From Fusobacteriota bacterium (GTDB lineage Bacteria > Fusobacteriota > Fusobacteriia > Fusobacteriales > Fusobacteriaceae), in assembly GCA_023389595.1 (NCBI GenBank), contig JAEWEF010000090.1, positions 1 to 26,269 on the forward strand: a DNA stretch of 26,269 bases. Direction: 5' to 3'. Each line of letters begins with the position of its first letter. Positions within the stretch are counted from its first letter, which is position 1. Positions 13,825 through 23,460 of the stretch are shown here, one piece after another. The notes below the pieces were generated by a model. That model saw only the letters and a list, made by a program, of their open reading frames with translations. It was not told the DNA's origin and made no database searches. Both the position numbers and the translations under genes were made by a program.

Positions 13825-14895
13825 CTATTTATTTCTTAACCAAGGTGGAAGTTCTAAAGAATCTTCTGTTTTACTTTTTTCTTTTTCTTTATTTTTAACT
13901 TCTTCTTGTTTTTTAGGTTCAACATTTAAATATGGTTCATTTTTTTCAAGATTGTCATTAAAATGAGATGCTATTAAAGTAACTTGAACCTTATCACCCA
14001 TTTCAGGATCTATAATCATACCATAGATAATTTCTGGTTCTACTTCTTCTTCAGCAGTATTTTTAATTTCTTCTGCTATCTTACTAACTTCTGCCAACTC
14101 AAATCCTGGAGACGCAACTATACTTATAAGAAGTTTTGTAGCTCCTTTAACTGAATTTTCAAGCAATGGAGATTGAAGTGTTTGCTCTACAGCTTTCATA
14201 GCTCTGTTTTCTCCTTCTCCTTCTCCAAAACCTAAAACTGCTATACCAGAATCTTGTATAGTTGTTTTTATATCAGCAAAGTCTAAGTTGATGTATCCAC
14301 TTTTTAGTATAAGGTGAGCAACTCCTTTTATACCAATTTTTAATATATGGTTAGCCTCTTTAAAAGCATTCATAACTGTTATATTTTTATCAGGTAATTG
14401 GAATAATTTATCGTTAGGTATAACAACTAAACTATCCACACAAGCTTTTAATTTAGGTATACCTATCTCGGTATTATTTTTTCTTTTCTTTCCTTCAAAA
14501 TCAAAAGGTTTAGTAACTACAGCAACAGTTAATATACCCATTTCTTTCGCAACTCTAGCTATAACAGGTGCAGCTCCTGTTCCAGTTCCTCCACCCATTC
14601 CAGCTGTTATAAATACCATGTCAGTATCTTCTAACAAAGCTCTTATTTTTTCTATATCTTCTTCAGCTGCCTTTTCTCCTATACTAGGATCGGCACCTGC
14701 TCCTTGTCCTTTCGTTAATTCCTCTCCTATTTGCAATTTTCTATCAGCAAGAGATTTTTCCAAATCTTGCTTATCAGTGTTGGCTGCTATATACTCAACT
14801 CCATCTACTCCAGCGTAAATCATATCATTTATAGCATTTCCACCTGCTCCTCCAACTCCTATTACTTTTATCTTGACTACACTTGACATTCCCAT
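13825..14895 (-). CDS. ftsZ: Cell division GTPase FtsZ
   Basis: FtsZ polymerises into the ring that places the division site. The 356-residue protein has the tubulin-like GTPase start KVIGVGGAGGNAINDMI, the signature GGGTGTG (101-107), the NxDxxD-type T7 loop YINLDFADI, a short charged linker of about 35 residues, and a conserved C-terminal peptide LELPPWLRNK that binds FtsA. The ATG at 14895 has GAGGGGG about 7 bases upstream; a second ATG two codons later is spaced less well. It is the last gene of the division cluster, 40 bases after ftsA. Confidence 0.99.
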   Translation of the reverse strand: MGMSSVVKIKVIGVGGAGGNAINDMIYAGVDGVEYIAANTDKQDLEKSLADRKLQIGEELTKGQGAGADPSIGEKAAEEDIEKIRALLEDTDMVFITAGMGGGTGTGAAPVIARVAKEMGILTVAVVTKPFDFEGKKRKNNTEIGIPKLKACVDSLVVIPNDKLFQLPDKNITVMNAFKEANHILKIGIKGVAHLILKSGYINLDFADIKTTIQDSGIAVLGFGEGEGENRAMKAVEQTLQSPLLENSVKGATKLLISIVASPGFELAEVSKIAEEIKNTAEEEVEPEIIYGMIIDPEMGDKVQVTLIASHFNDNLEKNEPYLNVEPKKQEEVKNKEKEKSKTEDSLELPPWLRNK

Positions 14896-14935
14896 AGGTT
14901 TCCCCCTCGATTGATATTATTTTACTATATTGATT

Positions 14936-16216
14936 TTAAAAGAAATTCTTTAAAAAATTAATTAATTTTGAAAATCCTGATTCAGTTTCTTCATCTTCAT
15001 CATCATCTTCATCTAACTCTTGTATTCTATCTTCATAAGAATTCATAGTTTTCAGTTTATTTTTTTCCTCAAATTCTAGATAATCCTTATAAGTTTCATA
15101 AATGAAGTTTCCTACAACTACGGACATATTACTATTTACTTCTTTAAGTCCTTTAATTTGTATAGTAGGTTGTTTTTTTGCTGAGTATCCACAGTCTTTA
15201 GAAATAATTTCTACTATACCAGGAACATACACTCCACCACCAGTAAAAACAAGCTCATTTAATATTCCAGTAAATCCAGAATCGTTTATAGATTCATTAA
15301 CAAAATTACTTATATCCTGTGTTCTCATCTTTATAATTTTATTTATAGTTTCTACAGAAGCGCTCAAATTTTCATATCTAATTTTTTTTGAATCCGTTCC
15401 ATGTGTGCCGTATACATAATTCTTTTTGTATTCTTCAAATATACCTTTGGCAAGTTCCATAGAAGTGTTAAGCATATGATGCAAGTCAGAAATGAAATGA
15501 TATTCACCTACTGGTATAGACTTAACATATATAGCTTTAGAGTTTTTAATTAATATTACATCTGTAGATTCATATCCTATATCTACAAGTACTACACCTA
15601 ATTGTGTATTTTTACCATTAAGAGTTCCCATATTTGCCATATAAGGTTTCAAGTATATGCCACTAACTTCTACTCCAAGCATATTTATAGCTTCAACATA
15701 TTGCTCTACTTCCGCTTCATCTATATATACAATATGAACATTTGCCTGCAAAGATTTCCCTTGTTTACCAATAGGATCCTTAATTATGTTACCATTGTTT
15801 ACTTTCATATTGTAAGTTTCTTTGTATAATATTCTGTATTTGTTATGTCCTTCATCTTCAAAAACTTTTTCGGCAGCCTGCTTAAAAAAACGTTCCAAGT
15901 CTTCTTTCGTTATTGTCTTTTCTTCAAATTCAATTTGATTAAAAACTGTTGAGGATTTTATGTTATGTCCTCCAACAGAAATAGAAACAGAATTAATTTC
16001 AAGCCCTGTATCATCTCTTAATTCATCGAGAACAGTTTTTATGCTATTTGATAATGACTCAACATCGTACACACTTGAACGTTTAATTCCACTACTCTCT
16101 GTTTCTGCATAAGACAATACTTCCATTCTATCACACTGAGGAGAATGAGCCCCAACTAGACCTTTTATCCTTTTGTTTCCTATGTCAAAAACTACTTTTA
16201 TAACCCTTTCATTCAT
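14936..16216 (-). CDS. ftsA: Cell division protein FtsA
   Basis: FtsA is the actin-like protein that ties FtsZ to the membrane. The 426-residue protein opens with the phosphate-1 region VVFDIGNKRIKGLVG, followed by the SHS2 (1C) insertion (about 85-165, including SISVGGHNI). The second half has VVLVDIGYESTDV and the adenosine motif ELVFTGGGVYVPGI. It ends with an acidic linker (ELDEDDDEDEETE) and an amphipathic helix GFSKLINFLKNFF that should insert in the membrane. The start overlaps the ftsQ stop by four bases (ATGA), implying coupled translation. Confidence 0.97.
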   Translation of the reverse strand: MNERVIKVVFDIGNKRIKGLVGAHSPQCDRMEVLSYAETESSGIKRSSVYDVESLSNSIKTVLDELRDDTGLEINSVSISVGGHNIKSSTVFNQIEFEEKTITKEDLERFFKQAAEKVFEDEGHNKYRILYKETYNMKVNNGNIIKDPIGKQGKSLQANVHIVYIDEAEVEQYVEAINMLGVEVSGIYLKPYMANMGTLNGKNTQLGVVLVDIGYESTDVILIKNSKAIYVKSIPVGEYHFISDLHHMLNTSMELAKGIFEEYKKNYVYGTHGTDSKKIRYENLSASVETINKIIKMRTQDISNFVNESINDSGFTGILNELVFTGGGVYVPGIVEIISKDCGYSAKKQPTIQIKGLKEVNSNMSVVVGNFIYETYKDYLEFEEKNKLKTMNSYEDRIQELDEDDDEDEETESGFSKLINFLKNFF

Positions 16217-16896
16217 TGATTTTCTCCCAAGTATTTTATAATATAATTTTCAAATCTTAAATCTATGTATTCTATTTTTTTTTCACTTGATAAGGAAGAA
16301 TAGAGAACTTCTACCACATCGTATTTATCTTTAGTTACATCGTTATTAGTTATAATTTTTGTTCCATCCGATAAGTACATTTCTATTTTGTTATCGTCAA
16401 CAAAATATAGCTGAGACACAATATTTTTCAGAGTTGTTTCTTCTAATATAGATAATAAATCGAGTATTTTCTCATTATTATTTTTGTCACCAAGAACTAA
16501 TATTGGCAGCCCTTCTTTGTTACTTTCTTTATAATAACCAAAAATATTCCCATTTTTATCCATAAGATAAATTTTATTATTTATTGCAACATAAAAACTA
16601 GGCTTTCTTTCATTAACTAAAACTGTTATTTCATTTACACCTTCGTCTAAAATAAGAGCCTTTTCTATTCTTAAATCTTTATTCAATTCTTTTTCTATTT
16701 TATTAAAATCAATTTTATACTTATTTTTATTATATATCTTTTTTGTAAATAATGTCAATTCCTCATTAAATATTTTTGCGTTTCCACTAACATTTATTTT
16801 TTTTATTTTAAAGTAATCCAAATTTAGAAATTTTTCATTTACATTAAAAATCAAATAAAAAACTATACCAAATAAAAAAACTAATCTAGTAATCAT
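16213..16896 (-). CDS. ftsQ: Cell division protein FtsQ/DivIB
   Basis: A 227-residue bitopic membrane protein: a short cytoplasmic start, one transmembrane segment near residues 4-18 (VFLFGIVFYLIF), then a POTRA domain beginning FKIKKINVSGNAKIFNEEL and the beta domain with EITVLVNERKPSFYVAINNKIYLMDKNGNIF split across residues 86-117. In other bacteria FtsQ recruits FtsL and FtsB and restrains septal synthesis. Sequence is poorly conserved, as usual; position between ddl and ftsA settles the call. It begins 14 bases after ddl and overlaps ftsA by four bases. Confidence 0.9.
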   Translation of the reverse strand: MITRLVFLFGIVFYLIFNVNEKFLNLDYFKIKKINVSGNAKIFNEELTLFTKKIYNKNKYKIDFNKIEKELNKDLRIEKALILDEGVNEITVLVNERKPSFYVAINNKIYLMDKNGNIFGYYKESNKEGLPILVLGDKNNNEKILDLLSILEETTLKNIVSQLYFVDDNKIEMYLSDGTKIITNNDVTKDKYDVVEVLYSSLSSEKKIEYIDLRFENYIIKYLGENQ

Positions 16897-16910
16897 AAGT
16901 CCCTCTAATT

Positions 16911-17774
16911 TTACGAAAACTTTTCAACCATCATTTTAGTAAAATAATCAAAATCTTTTCCATTCATTCTTATCAAATCTGGAACTAAACTTGTTTCTGT
17001 CATTCCCGGTGTTGAATTAACTTCTAAAAAGTATACTTTGCCATCCTTTAGTAGAAAGTCACTTCTAGATAAACCACTCATTCCAAGATGTATGTGTATT
17101 TTTTTAGCAAACTCCATAGCTTCATCATAATTTTTTTTATCTATTTGAGCAGGACACTCGTGAATTGATCCTCCGTTACTGTATTTAGAAGTATAGTCGT
17201 ATATTCGAGAAGAGACTGGTTTTATTTTTATAACTCCCATAGGCTCTCCATCAAGAACACCAACAGTAAGTTCCTCCCCTTCGATAAAATCTTCTATTAT
17301 ATAATCATCTTTTAATTCTTTAACAGCTTTAAAGGCTTCTTCATAATTTTTGCAAATATGAACACCAACACTAGATCCTTCCTGATTCGGTTTAATAACA
17401 ACTGGATATTTATCAATATCGTCTATGCTTTCATACTGTTTAATTGTTCTTATTCCAATTTTTTCAGCAATAAGCTTAGTTATTTTTTTATTAAAAGAAA
17501 CAGAACAAGCAAACGCTCCTGATCCTGTGTATTTTTTACCAAGCAAATCTAATAAGGCCTGTATCTTTCCATTTTCTCCATTTCCTCCGTGTAAGGCCAT
17601 AAAAGCTAAGTCGAAATTATTATCGATAAATGCTGAAACTTCGTTTTCTTTAGTTATATCTATGGCATAGGCATCATAGCCTTGTCTTAATAAACTGTTT
17701 AATACAGCTTTACCGCTTGAAAGTGATACTTCTCTCTCAGAAGAAGTTCCTCCCATTATTACAGCTATTTTCAT
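16911..17774 (-). CDS. ddl: D-alanine--D-alanine ligase
   Basis: Ddl joins two D-alanines with ATP to make the dipeptide that MurF attaches to the precursor. The 287-residue ATP-grasp enzyme shows the N-terminal GGTSSEREVSLSSGKAV, the ATP-grasp lid VIKPNQEGSSVGV, and the C-terminal metal- and substrate-binding FLEVNSTPGMTETSLVP. The terminal dipeptide specificity looks normal (D-Ala-D-Ala rather than D-Lac), although this is family inference. AGGGAGGAAG lies just before the ATG. It is 12 bases from murB and 14 from ftsQ, the classic murB-ddl-ftsQ order. Confidence 0.97.
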   Translation of the reverse strand: MKIAVIMGGTSSEREVSLSSGKAVLNSLLRQGYDAYAIDITKENEVSAFIDNNFDLAFMALHGGNGENGKIQALLDLLGKKYTGSGAFACSVSFNKKITKLIAEKIGIRTIKQYESIDDIDKYPVVIKPNQEGSSVGVHICKNYEEAFKAVKELKDDYIIEDFIEGEELTVGVLDGEPMGVIKIKPVSSRIYDYTSKYSNGGSIHECPAQIDKKNYDEAMEFAKKIHIHLGMSGLSRSDFLLKDGKVYFLEVNSTPGMTETSLVPDLIRMNGKDFDYFTKMMVEKFS

Positions 17775-17786
17775 TATTCTTCCTCC

Positions 17787-18623
17787 CTATTTTATTACTA
17801 TGATTTCCTCTTCAAGTTTTATATTAAATTTTTCAACTACTTTTTCTTTAACAATTTCAACAATATTTTCTATATCTTCACAAGTTCCATTGCCAATATT
17901 TAAAATAAAATTAGGATGTTTTTCAGAAATTTGTGCTCCGCCTACGGTATACCCTTTCAATCCACATTCAGATATCAATCTTGCAGCAAAATCTCCTTCA
18001 GGATTTTTAAATGTACTTCCTAAACTTGGTTTATCTAAAGGATGTCTCTTTTCTCTTTCTTTTCTTATTTCTTTAACAGTCTCTTCTTTAAATCCCTTAT
18101 CAAATAAAAATTTTACACTTATTATTATACATTTCTTTTCTTGAAATTCTGTATACCTGTACCCGAAATTTATATTTTCTTTTTTTATTTCAACTACATT
18201 TAAATTTTCATCTAATACTTCAACACTGTGAATATTGTCAAAAATTTCACTGCCGAAAGCACCACCATTCATGTATATTAACCCACCTATAGTTCCAGGT
18301 ATACCTGCAAGTTTTTCAAGTCCAGTAAAGTCATAATTCTTCATAGCTTCCATTAAATCTTTTACTGTGGCTCCTGCTTCAACCTTTAATAAATCTCCAT
18401 CTAAAGAAATTTTATTAATTTTTTTAGTGCAAACTATTGTTCTGTCAATAAAACCGTCACCAAACATAACATTTGTACCGTTACCAAGTATAAAAATATC
18501 TCTATATTTTTTATATAAATCTATAAATTCTTCTTTATTTTCAACTAATATTAATCTTTTTGCAATGCCTCCAACTTTCATGTTAGAGTAATTTTTTATA
18601 GAAGTATTTTCAAAAATTTTCAT
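17787..18623 (-). CDS. murB: UDP-N-acetylenolpyruvoylglucosamine reductase
   Basis: MurB reduces the enolpyruvyl group made by MurA with NADPH and FAD, yielding UDP-MurNAc. At 278 residues it is the compact type II form, lacking the extra loop of the E. coli enzyme. The FAD-binding GNGTNVMFGDGF (48-59) and LAGIPGTIGGLIYMNGGAFG are present, as are GYRYTEF and the catalytic serine in LGSTFKNP (Ser203). It sits 14 bases downstream of murC in the pathway cluster. Confidence 0.97.
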   Translation of the reverse strand: MKIFENTSIKNYSNMKVGGIAKRLILVENKEEFIDLYKKYRDIFILGNGTNVMFGDGFIDRTIVCTKKINKISLDGDLLKVEAGATVKDLMEAMKNYDFTGLEKLAGIPGTIGGLIYMNGGAFGSEIFDNIHSVEVLDENLNVVEIKKENINFGYRYTEFQEKKCIIISVKFLFDKGFKEETVKEIRKEREKRHPLDKPSLGSTFKNPEGDFAARLISECGLKGYTVGGAQISEKHPNFILNIGNGTCEDIENIVEIVKEKVVEKFNIKLEEEIIVIK

Positions 18624-18637
18624 GCCTACCTCACATT

Positions 18638-20002
18638 TTATTCTTCGATAAAAGTATCCACTATATTATGCGCATATGTAGAAATATTACCAGCTCCCAT
18701 AAATATAAATACCGTATCTTTTTTTGCTCTTATTATATATTTCCTTATATCTTTTTCATTACTCATAACTTCAAAATTTTTATGCTCTATTTTTGACAAT
18801 AATTTATCTACGTCTATATTGTAAATATTTTCTTCTCCGGCTTCATATATTGGTAACATCAAAAGTTTATCTGCAACGTCAAAACAACCTTCAAATTCAT
18901 CTAGTAAAAAATTTATTCTGCTGTATCTGTGTGGTTGAAATATAGCTACTATTCTTGAATTTTCTATAGATTTAGCAGCATTTAAAGTTGCTTTTATTTC
19001 TGTAGGATGATGAGCGTAATCATCTATTATTTTAATATTAATTTTTTTGTTATCGCAAGGGTATCCTTCAAAAAGTATATCGTATCTTCTTTTTGATCCT
19101 TTAAACTGAGATAATAATTCATATATTTTTTCTTCAGTTATTCCAAATTTTAGTGCTAAATATATAGTGGGTAAAGAGTTCAAAATATTATGCTTTCCAG
19201 GTATATTTATAAAGTATCTACCTCTATTTTTCCCCCCTATATAAACATCAAAAAAAGTTTTTTTATCAATAACTTCTATGTTTTCTGCTACAACATCTGC
19301 ATTCTTGCTATCTATGCCATAAGTTGTTATTTTATTTCTATCAACTTTATCTAAAATACTTTTTATATTATTGCAATCCAAGCAAACTAGTACTTCTTTT
19401 TCTGTATTCTCTATAAATTTTAAAAAAGATTTTTTTATGTTATCTATATTTCCATGTACTTCTATGTGATCTCTATCTATATTTGTTATTATAGAATATT
19501 TTGGTTTCATATACAGGAATGAATTATCACTTTCGTCAGCTTCTGCTATAAAATAATCACCATAACCAACTTTAGAATTAGATCCTATTATAGGCAAAAT
19601 TCCTCCTACAACTATAGTCGGATCTTTTTCTATCAAAAGCATAGACATTAAAGATGTAGTTGTAGTTTTACCGTGAGTTCCTGCAATAGCTATACCATTA
19701 GACTCATTTAAAAGTTTAGCAAGCAGCTCTCCTCTTTTTAATATTTTTATATTGTTTTTTACCGCATAGTCGTATTCGGCGTTAGTTTCTTTTATTGCTG
19801 AAGATGCTATTACAAAATCTACATCTTTGACATTTTCAGCATCGTGATTATTAAAAACTTCTATACCCATTTTTAATAACTCTTCCGTAACATAATTCGT
19901 GCAAATATCCGCCCCTTTAACTTTGTACCCTTTTACACTCATTATTTTTGCAAGCCCACTCATCCCTATACCATTTATTCCTATAAAATAAATTTTTTCC
20001 AT
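18638..20002 (-). CDS. murC: UDP-N-acetylmuramate--L-alanine ligase
   Basis: MurC adds the first amino acid, L-alanine, to UDP-MurNAc in the cytoplasm. The 454-residue Mur ligase begins MEKIYFIGINGIGMSGLA (UDP-binding fold), carries the ATP P-loop GTHGKTTTT (108-116), the EADESDNSFL and NIDRDHIEVHG segments, and a third domain with DDYAHHPTEIKA and FQPHRYSR. I start it at ATG 20002, which shares one base with the murG stop (TAATG) and follows GGGGGAA by 6 bases; a TTG four codons earlier is less likely. Confidence 0.97.
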   Translation of the reverse strand: MEKIYFIGINGIGMSGLAKIMSVKGYKVKGADICTNYVTEELLKMGIEVFNNHDAENVKDVDFVIASSAIKETNAEYDYAVKNNIKILKRGELLAKLLNESNGIAIAGTHGKTTTTSLMSMLLIEKDPTIVVGGILPIIGSNSKVGYGDYFIAEADESDNSFLYMKPKYSIITNIDRDHIEVHGNIDNIKKSFLKFIENTEKEVLVCLDCNNIKSILDKVDRNKITTYGIDSKNADVVAENIEVIDKKTFFDVYIGGKNRGRYFINIPGKHNILNSLPTIYLALKFGITEEKIYELLSQFKGSKRRYDILFEGYPCDNKKINIKIIDDYAHHPTEIKATLNAAKSIENSRIVAIFQPHRYSRINFLLDEFEGCFDVADKLLMLPIYEAGEENIYNIDVDKLLSKIEHKNFEVMSNEKDIRKYIIRAKKDTVFIFMGAGNISTYAHNIVDTFIEE

Positions 20003-21069
20003 TAATTCCCCCAAATATCAATGTTGCTTACTATTTCTTTGGATGCATTATTTTTCTTCAAAGATCTAACTTTGATTTTCATACTTCTTAATATTTCGTC
20101 GTTTCTTATCAAGACTAAAGCTTCCTCTATAGCCTGCTTAACACTTCCACTATTATAAACTAGTGCCGCTTCTCTTTCTGATAATATTTTTGCGTTTTCT
20201 TGTTGTCCAACTTTAACTGAACTATACGGAATTATAATAGCTGGTTTTTCCAATTCAATAATTTCAGAAATTGTTAAGGCTCCAGCCCTACAAATAACTA
20301 AATCAGCTATACACATTATGTTTAAAATATTATCAAAATACGGTTGTATTACATCATTTTCCTTCTTTTTGTCAATTTTAGATATTATATTTTCATAGTT
20401 TTCTTTTCCTGTAGCCCAATAAACTCTAATTTTTTTGTTTTCGTAAAATTTGTCCCATTGCTTTATCACTTCATCGTTTATTTCTTGTGCTCCAAGACTT
20501 CCACCAGTTATCAATATAACCTTTTCACCGTTTTCTATTTTCATATTTCTTTTTTCTTCAAAAGAATTTATATTATACACATCTTTTCGCAGAGGATTCC
20601 CTGTTACCTTAAACTTTTTTTGATTTTTCATAGGCATGTCATCATAAGTTTTTTCAAAAGCCAAAAAAGTTTTTTTAGCAAAATTATAAAATAGTTTATT
20701 AGCAAGACCTAAATTTACATTTTGTTCTTGTAAATAAACTTTTTTTCTAAGAAGTACACTAGCTAAAATTATTGGAACAGATATATAATTTCCAAAACCT
20801 ATAACTGCATCCGGTTTTTCTCTTTTGACTATATTAAATGCTTCCTTTATAGATTTTAAAAACTTTATAGCCGTACTAAAATTTTTTGGAGGATTTATAT
20901 CCAACCCTATAAATCTCAAATCATTTTCAGGAACCATTTTACTTTCCATTCTTGATTTACTTCCAACAAATAATACATCTACATCATTTTTTTTAAGTTC
21001 TTCTGCAACTGCTAAAGCTGGATATATATGTCCTCCAGTACCTCCAGTTGTAATTATTACCTTTTTCAA
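20002..21069 (-). CDS. murG: UDP-GlcNAc transferase MurG (lipid II synthase)
   Basis: MurG transfers GlcNAc to lipid I on the inner face of the membrane to form lipid II. The 355-residue GT28 protein shows the GGTGGHIYPALA loop (residues 9-20), GFGNYISVP, ILITGGSLGAQEIN and the donor-binding CRAGALTISEIIELEKP. The start is taken as TTG 21069, giving MKKVIITTGGTGGHI as in other MurGs. The upstream sequence GGTGGGTGA serves as a weak Shine-Dalgarno. TTG at 21084 or GTG at 21081 would add five or four residues overlapping murD. The weak start suggests MurG is made in smaller amounts than its neighbours. Confidence 0.95.
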   Translation of the reverse strand: MKKVIITTGGTGGHIYPALAVAEELKKNDVDVLFVGSKSRMESKMVPENDLRFIGLDINPPKNFSTAIKFLKSIKEAFNIVKREKPDAVIGFGNYISVPIILASVLLRKKVYLQEQNVNLGLANKLFYNFAKKTFLAFEKTYDDMPMKNQKKFKVTGNPLRKDVYNINSFEEKRNMKIENGEKVILITGGSLGAQEINDEVIKQWDKFYENKKIRVYWATGKENYENIISKIDKKKENDVIQPYFDNILNIMCIADLVICRAGALTISEIIELEKPAIIIPYSSVKVGQQENAKILSEREAALVYNSGSVKQAIEEALVLIRNDEILRSMKIKVRSLKKNNASKEIVSNIDIWGN

Positions 21070-21073
21070 AAAA

Positions 21074-22375
21074 TCACCCACCAAAAATTTCTAAAACTAG
21101 TTTTTTAAAAACTTTGCCCCTGTGTTCAAAAGATTTAAATTGATCGTAACTGGAAGTTGCTGGAGAAAACAATATAATTCTCTCTTCATTCTCAGTCAGT
21201 CTATTTTTTATATTTTTTAATGTAGTTTCTACATCTCTACATAGATATATATGATTTTTGTCAAATCCGTTTTCTATCAATAAATTGTTTAATTGATCTG
21301 CAATAGTCCCTATAAGATAGACCTCTTTTACATTTTTTATTATATTGTTAACAAGAGGTAATAGGTCCACCTTTTTATCGTAACCACCACAGATTAGTGT
21401 ACAACCAGGATAAGAATCTATAGCAACATTAGCTGAATCTACATTAGTAGCCTTAGAATCGTTAATAAATTTCACTTTTCCCCAATTATAAAAATTTTCC
21501 GTTCTATGCTCCAAAGGTTTTGCGTTTTTTAAAAAGTTAGCTATAACATTATTATCTATTCCTATCAATTTAGCTGTTGCAATCATAAACATACAATTCT
21601 CAAGATTATGTCTTCCTTTTAATGCAAGCTCATCTATATTTATTATTTTTTCGTTTCTGAAAACTATATTGTTCTCATTTATATGAATATCTGCCATTTT
21701 ATTTTTAGATAAAGATATTTTTTTACAAGGAATTAAATTTTCTCTCTTAACTATATTTTCATCATCAATATTTTCTATAAAATAAGATTTTTTATCGCAA
21801 TTTTTACATATATTAAATTTTGTATCATAATACTCATCAAAAGAATTATATCTCTCTATATGGTCAGGGCCCAAATTTATTATCATTGATATATAAGGTG
21901 TAAATTCCTTTATATTTTCTAACTGAAAAGAGCTAGCCTCCAAAACTAAATAATCAATATTCTGATTTTCATATATAGTTTCCGCCATAGATTTTCCAAT
22001 ATTACCACAGGCTATTGCTTTATATCCAGCATCACAAATTAATTCTGCAATTTTAGCTGTAGTAGTACTCTTTCCATTAGTACCAGTTATAGTTACTATT
22101 TTTGCTTTCAAATTATTTTTTTTCAAATATCTATACGCTAATTCTATCTCATCTATAACTTCTACATTTTTTCTAAAAGCTTCTTTCACAAGTTCAGTAT
22201 AAGGTATGCCAGGACTTTTAACAAACAAATCTGTTCCTTCAATTTCTTTTATCGCGTCCGTAGATTTCATAGCAGTTTTATCGTCAACTAAAAGTACATT
22301 ATATCCCAATTCTTTTAATAAAAGCGTCGCCCCTTTTCCACTTATTCCATCTCCAAAAACTATTGCTTTTTTCAT
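21074..22375 (-). CDS. murD: UDP-N-acetylmuramoylalanine--D-glutamate ligase
   Basis: MurD adds D-glutamate to UDP-MurNAc-L-Ala. The protein is 433 residues from ATG 22375 (MKKAIVFGDGISGKG), which shares one base with the mraY stop codon (TAATG). A longer frame to 22441 would run back inside mraY and is rejected. Landmarks are the ATP P-loop GTNGKSTTT (98-106), LEASSFQLENI, INLGPDHIERY, NDSKATNVDSA and LICGGYDKKVDL. The next gene is murG after 4 bases; ftsW, which commonly stands between murD and murG, is absent. Confidence 0.97.
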   Translation of the reverse strand: MKKAIVFGDGISGKGATLLLKELGYNVLLVDDKTAMKSTDAIKEIEGTDLFVKSPGIPYTELVKEAFRKNVEVIDEIELAYRYLKKNNLKAKIVTITGTNGKSTTTAKIAELICDAGYKAIACGNIGKSMAETIYENQNIDYLVLEASSFQLENIKEFTPYISMIINLGPDHIERYNSFDEYYDTKFNICKNCDKKSYFIENIDDENIVKRENLIPCKKISLSKNKMADIHINENNIVFRNEKIINIDELALKGRHNLENCMFMIATAKLIGIDNNVIANFLKNAKPLEHRTENFYNWGKVKFINDSKATNVDSANVAIDSYPGCTLICGGYDKKVDLLPLVNNIIKNVKEVYLIGTIADQLNNLLIENGFDKNHIYLCRDVETTLKNIKNRLTENEERIILFSPATSSYDQFKSFEHRGKVFKKLVLEIFGG

Positions 22376-23460
22376 TATATAAAACCTCTCATCCTTATAA
22401 TTCCTAAAGCTAAAATACCAAATATTAATGATGTTATCCAAAATCTTACTGTTATTTTTGTTTCCATCAAACCGCTCAATTCATAATGATGATGTAGAGG
22501 AGCCATCTTAAATATTCTTTTCCCTGTCTTTTTGAAATATAAAACTTGGAATATAACAGAGGCTGCCTCAATAACGAAAACAAATCCTATTATCGGCAAA
22601 ATAAATTCCTGCTTCAGTAATATAGAACACACTCCAAGTATACCACCAAGAGTTAGGGATCCGGTATCACCCATAAATATTTGAGCAGGATAAAAATTAT
22701 ACCAAAGAAAAGCTAATCCAGATCCGGCTACACTACATAAAAATATTCCTATTTCTGATATTCCTGGTATGTAAAACAATTTCAAGTGAGAGCTAATTTC
22801 TATATGTCCAGAAAAATATGCTATGGTAGCTAAAACTGCTGAACATATCACCATAGGCATAATTGCTAGTCCATCTAATCCGTCAGTGATATTTACAGAA
22901 TTTGAAGAAGCCATTATTATTAAAAGAATAAAAATAAACATTAAAAAATATCCTATATAAAACCAGCTTCCGTTTATAGGATTTACAAGTGCCATATCTA
23001 TTCTATAATTTCCAGTCATACCAAATTTATAAACAAAAAACCAAACTATAAAAGATATAATTCCCTGTCCCATTAATTTTTTCTTTCCGGACAAACCCTT
23101 CTTACTCACTTTAAATTTTTTGTAGTCGTCAACAAATCCTATAGCTGCAAAAAGTATAGTTGATATGAAAACTATAACTATGTACTTACTAAAAATATTA
23201 GTTGAAATTAATGAAGTTATCAGTATTGAAAAAACTATAAGAACCCCTCCCATAGTTGGCGTTCCTTTTTTAGTTTTATGAGTTTCCGGTCCTTCATTTC
23301 TGATATTTTCACCAAATTTTTTTATTTTTAAATAATTTATAAATTTATTTCCAGATAAAAGTACTATTAAAAAGGATATAACAAATGCTAAAAATCCTCT
23401 TAAATAAATTGACTTTAAAAATTCCAATCTGATAAAATTCTCGGCTAAAAGATATAACAT
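22375..23460 (-). CDS. mraY: Phospho-N-acetylmuramoyl-pentapeptide transferase
   Basis: MraY transfers phospho-MurNAc-pentapeptide to undecaprenyl phosphate, giving lipid I. The 361-residue polytopic membrane enzyme has about ten hydrophobic segments and the family's catalytic motifs: DDYKKF (111-116, with the paired aspartates), SNSVNITDGLDGLA (186-199), FMGDTGSL, and the cytoplasmic APLHHHYE. KKGTPTMGG near residue 64 is also typical. Its ATG directly abuts the murF stop codon, with AGAAG just before it inside murF, and its own stop shares a base with murD, so the three genes are probably translationally coupled. Confidence 0.98.
   Translation of the reverse strand: MLYLLAENFIRLEFLKSIYLRGFLAFVISFLIVLLSGNKFINYLKIKKFGENIRNEGPETHKTKKGTPTMGGVLIVFSILITSLISTNIFSKYIVIVFISTILFAAIGFVDDYKKFKVSKKGLSGKKKLMGQGIISFIVWFFVYKFGMTGNYRIDMALVNPINGSWFYIGYFLMFIFILLIIMASSNSVNITDGLDGLAIMPMVICSAVLATIAYFSGHIEISSHLKLFYIPGISEIGIFLCSVAGSGLAFLWYNFYPAQIFMGDTGSLTLGGILGVCSILLKQEFILPIIGFVFVIEAASVIFQVLYFKKTGKRIFKMAPLHHHYELSGLMETKITVRFWITSLIFGILALGIIRMRGFI

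Noticed and set aside
22376..22441. Longer murD reading back into mraY
   Set aside because: The added 22 residues overlap the conserved end of mraY and resemble no MurD; the ATG at 22375 forms the usual TAATG junction.
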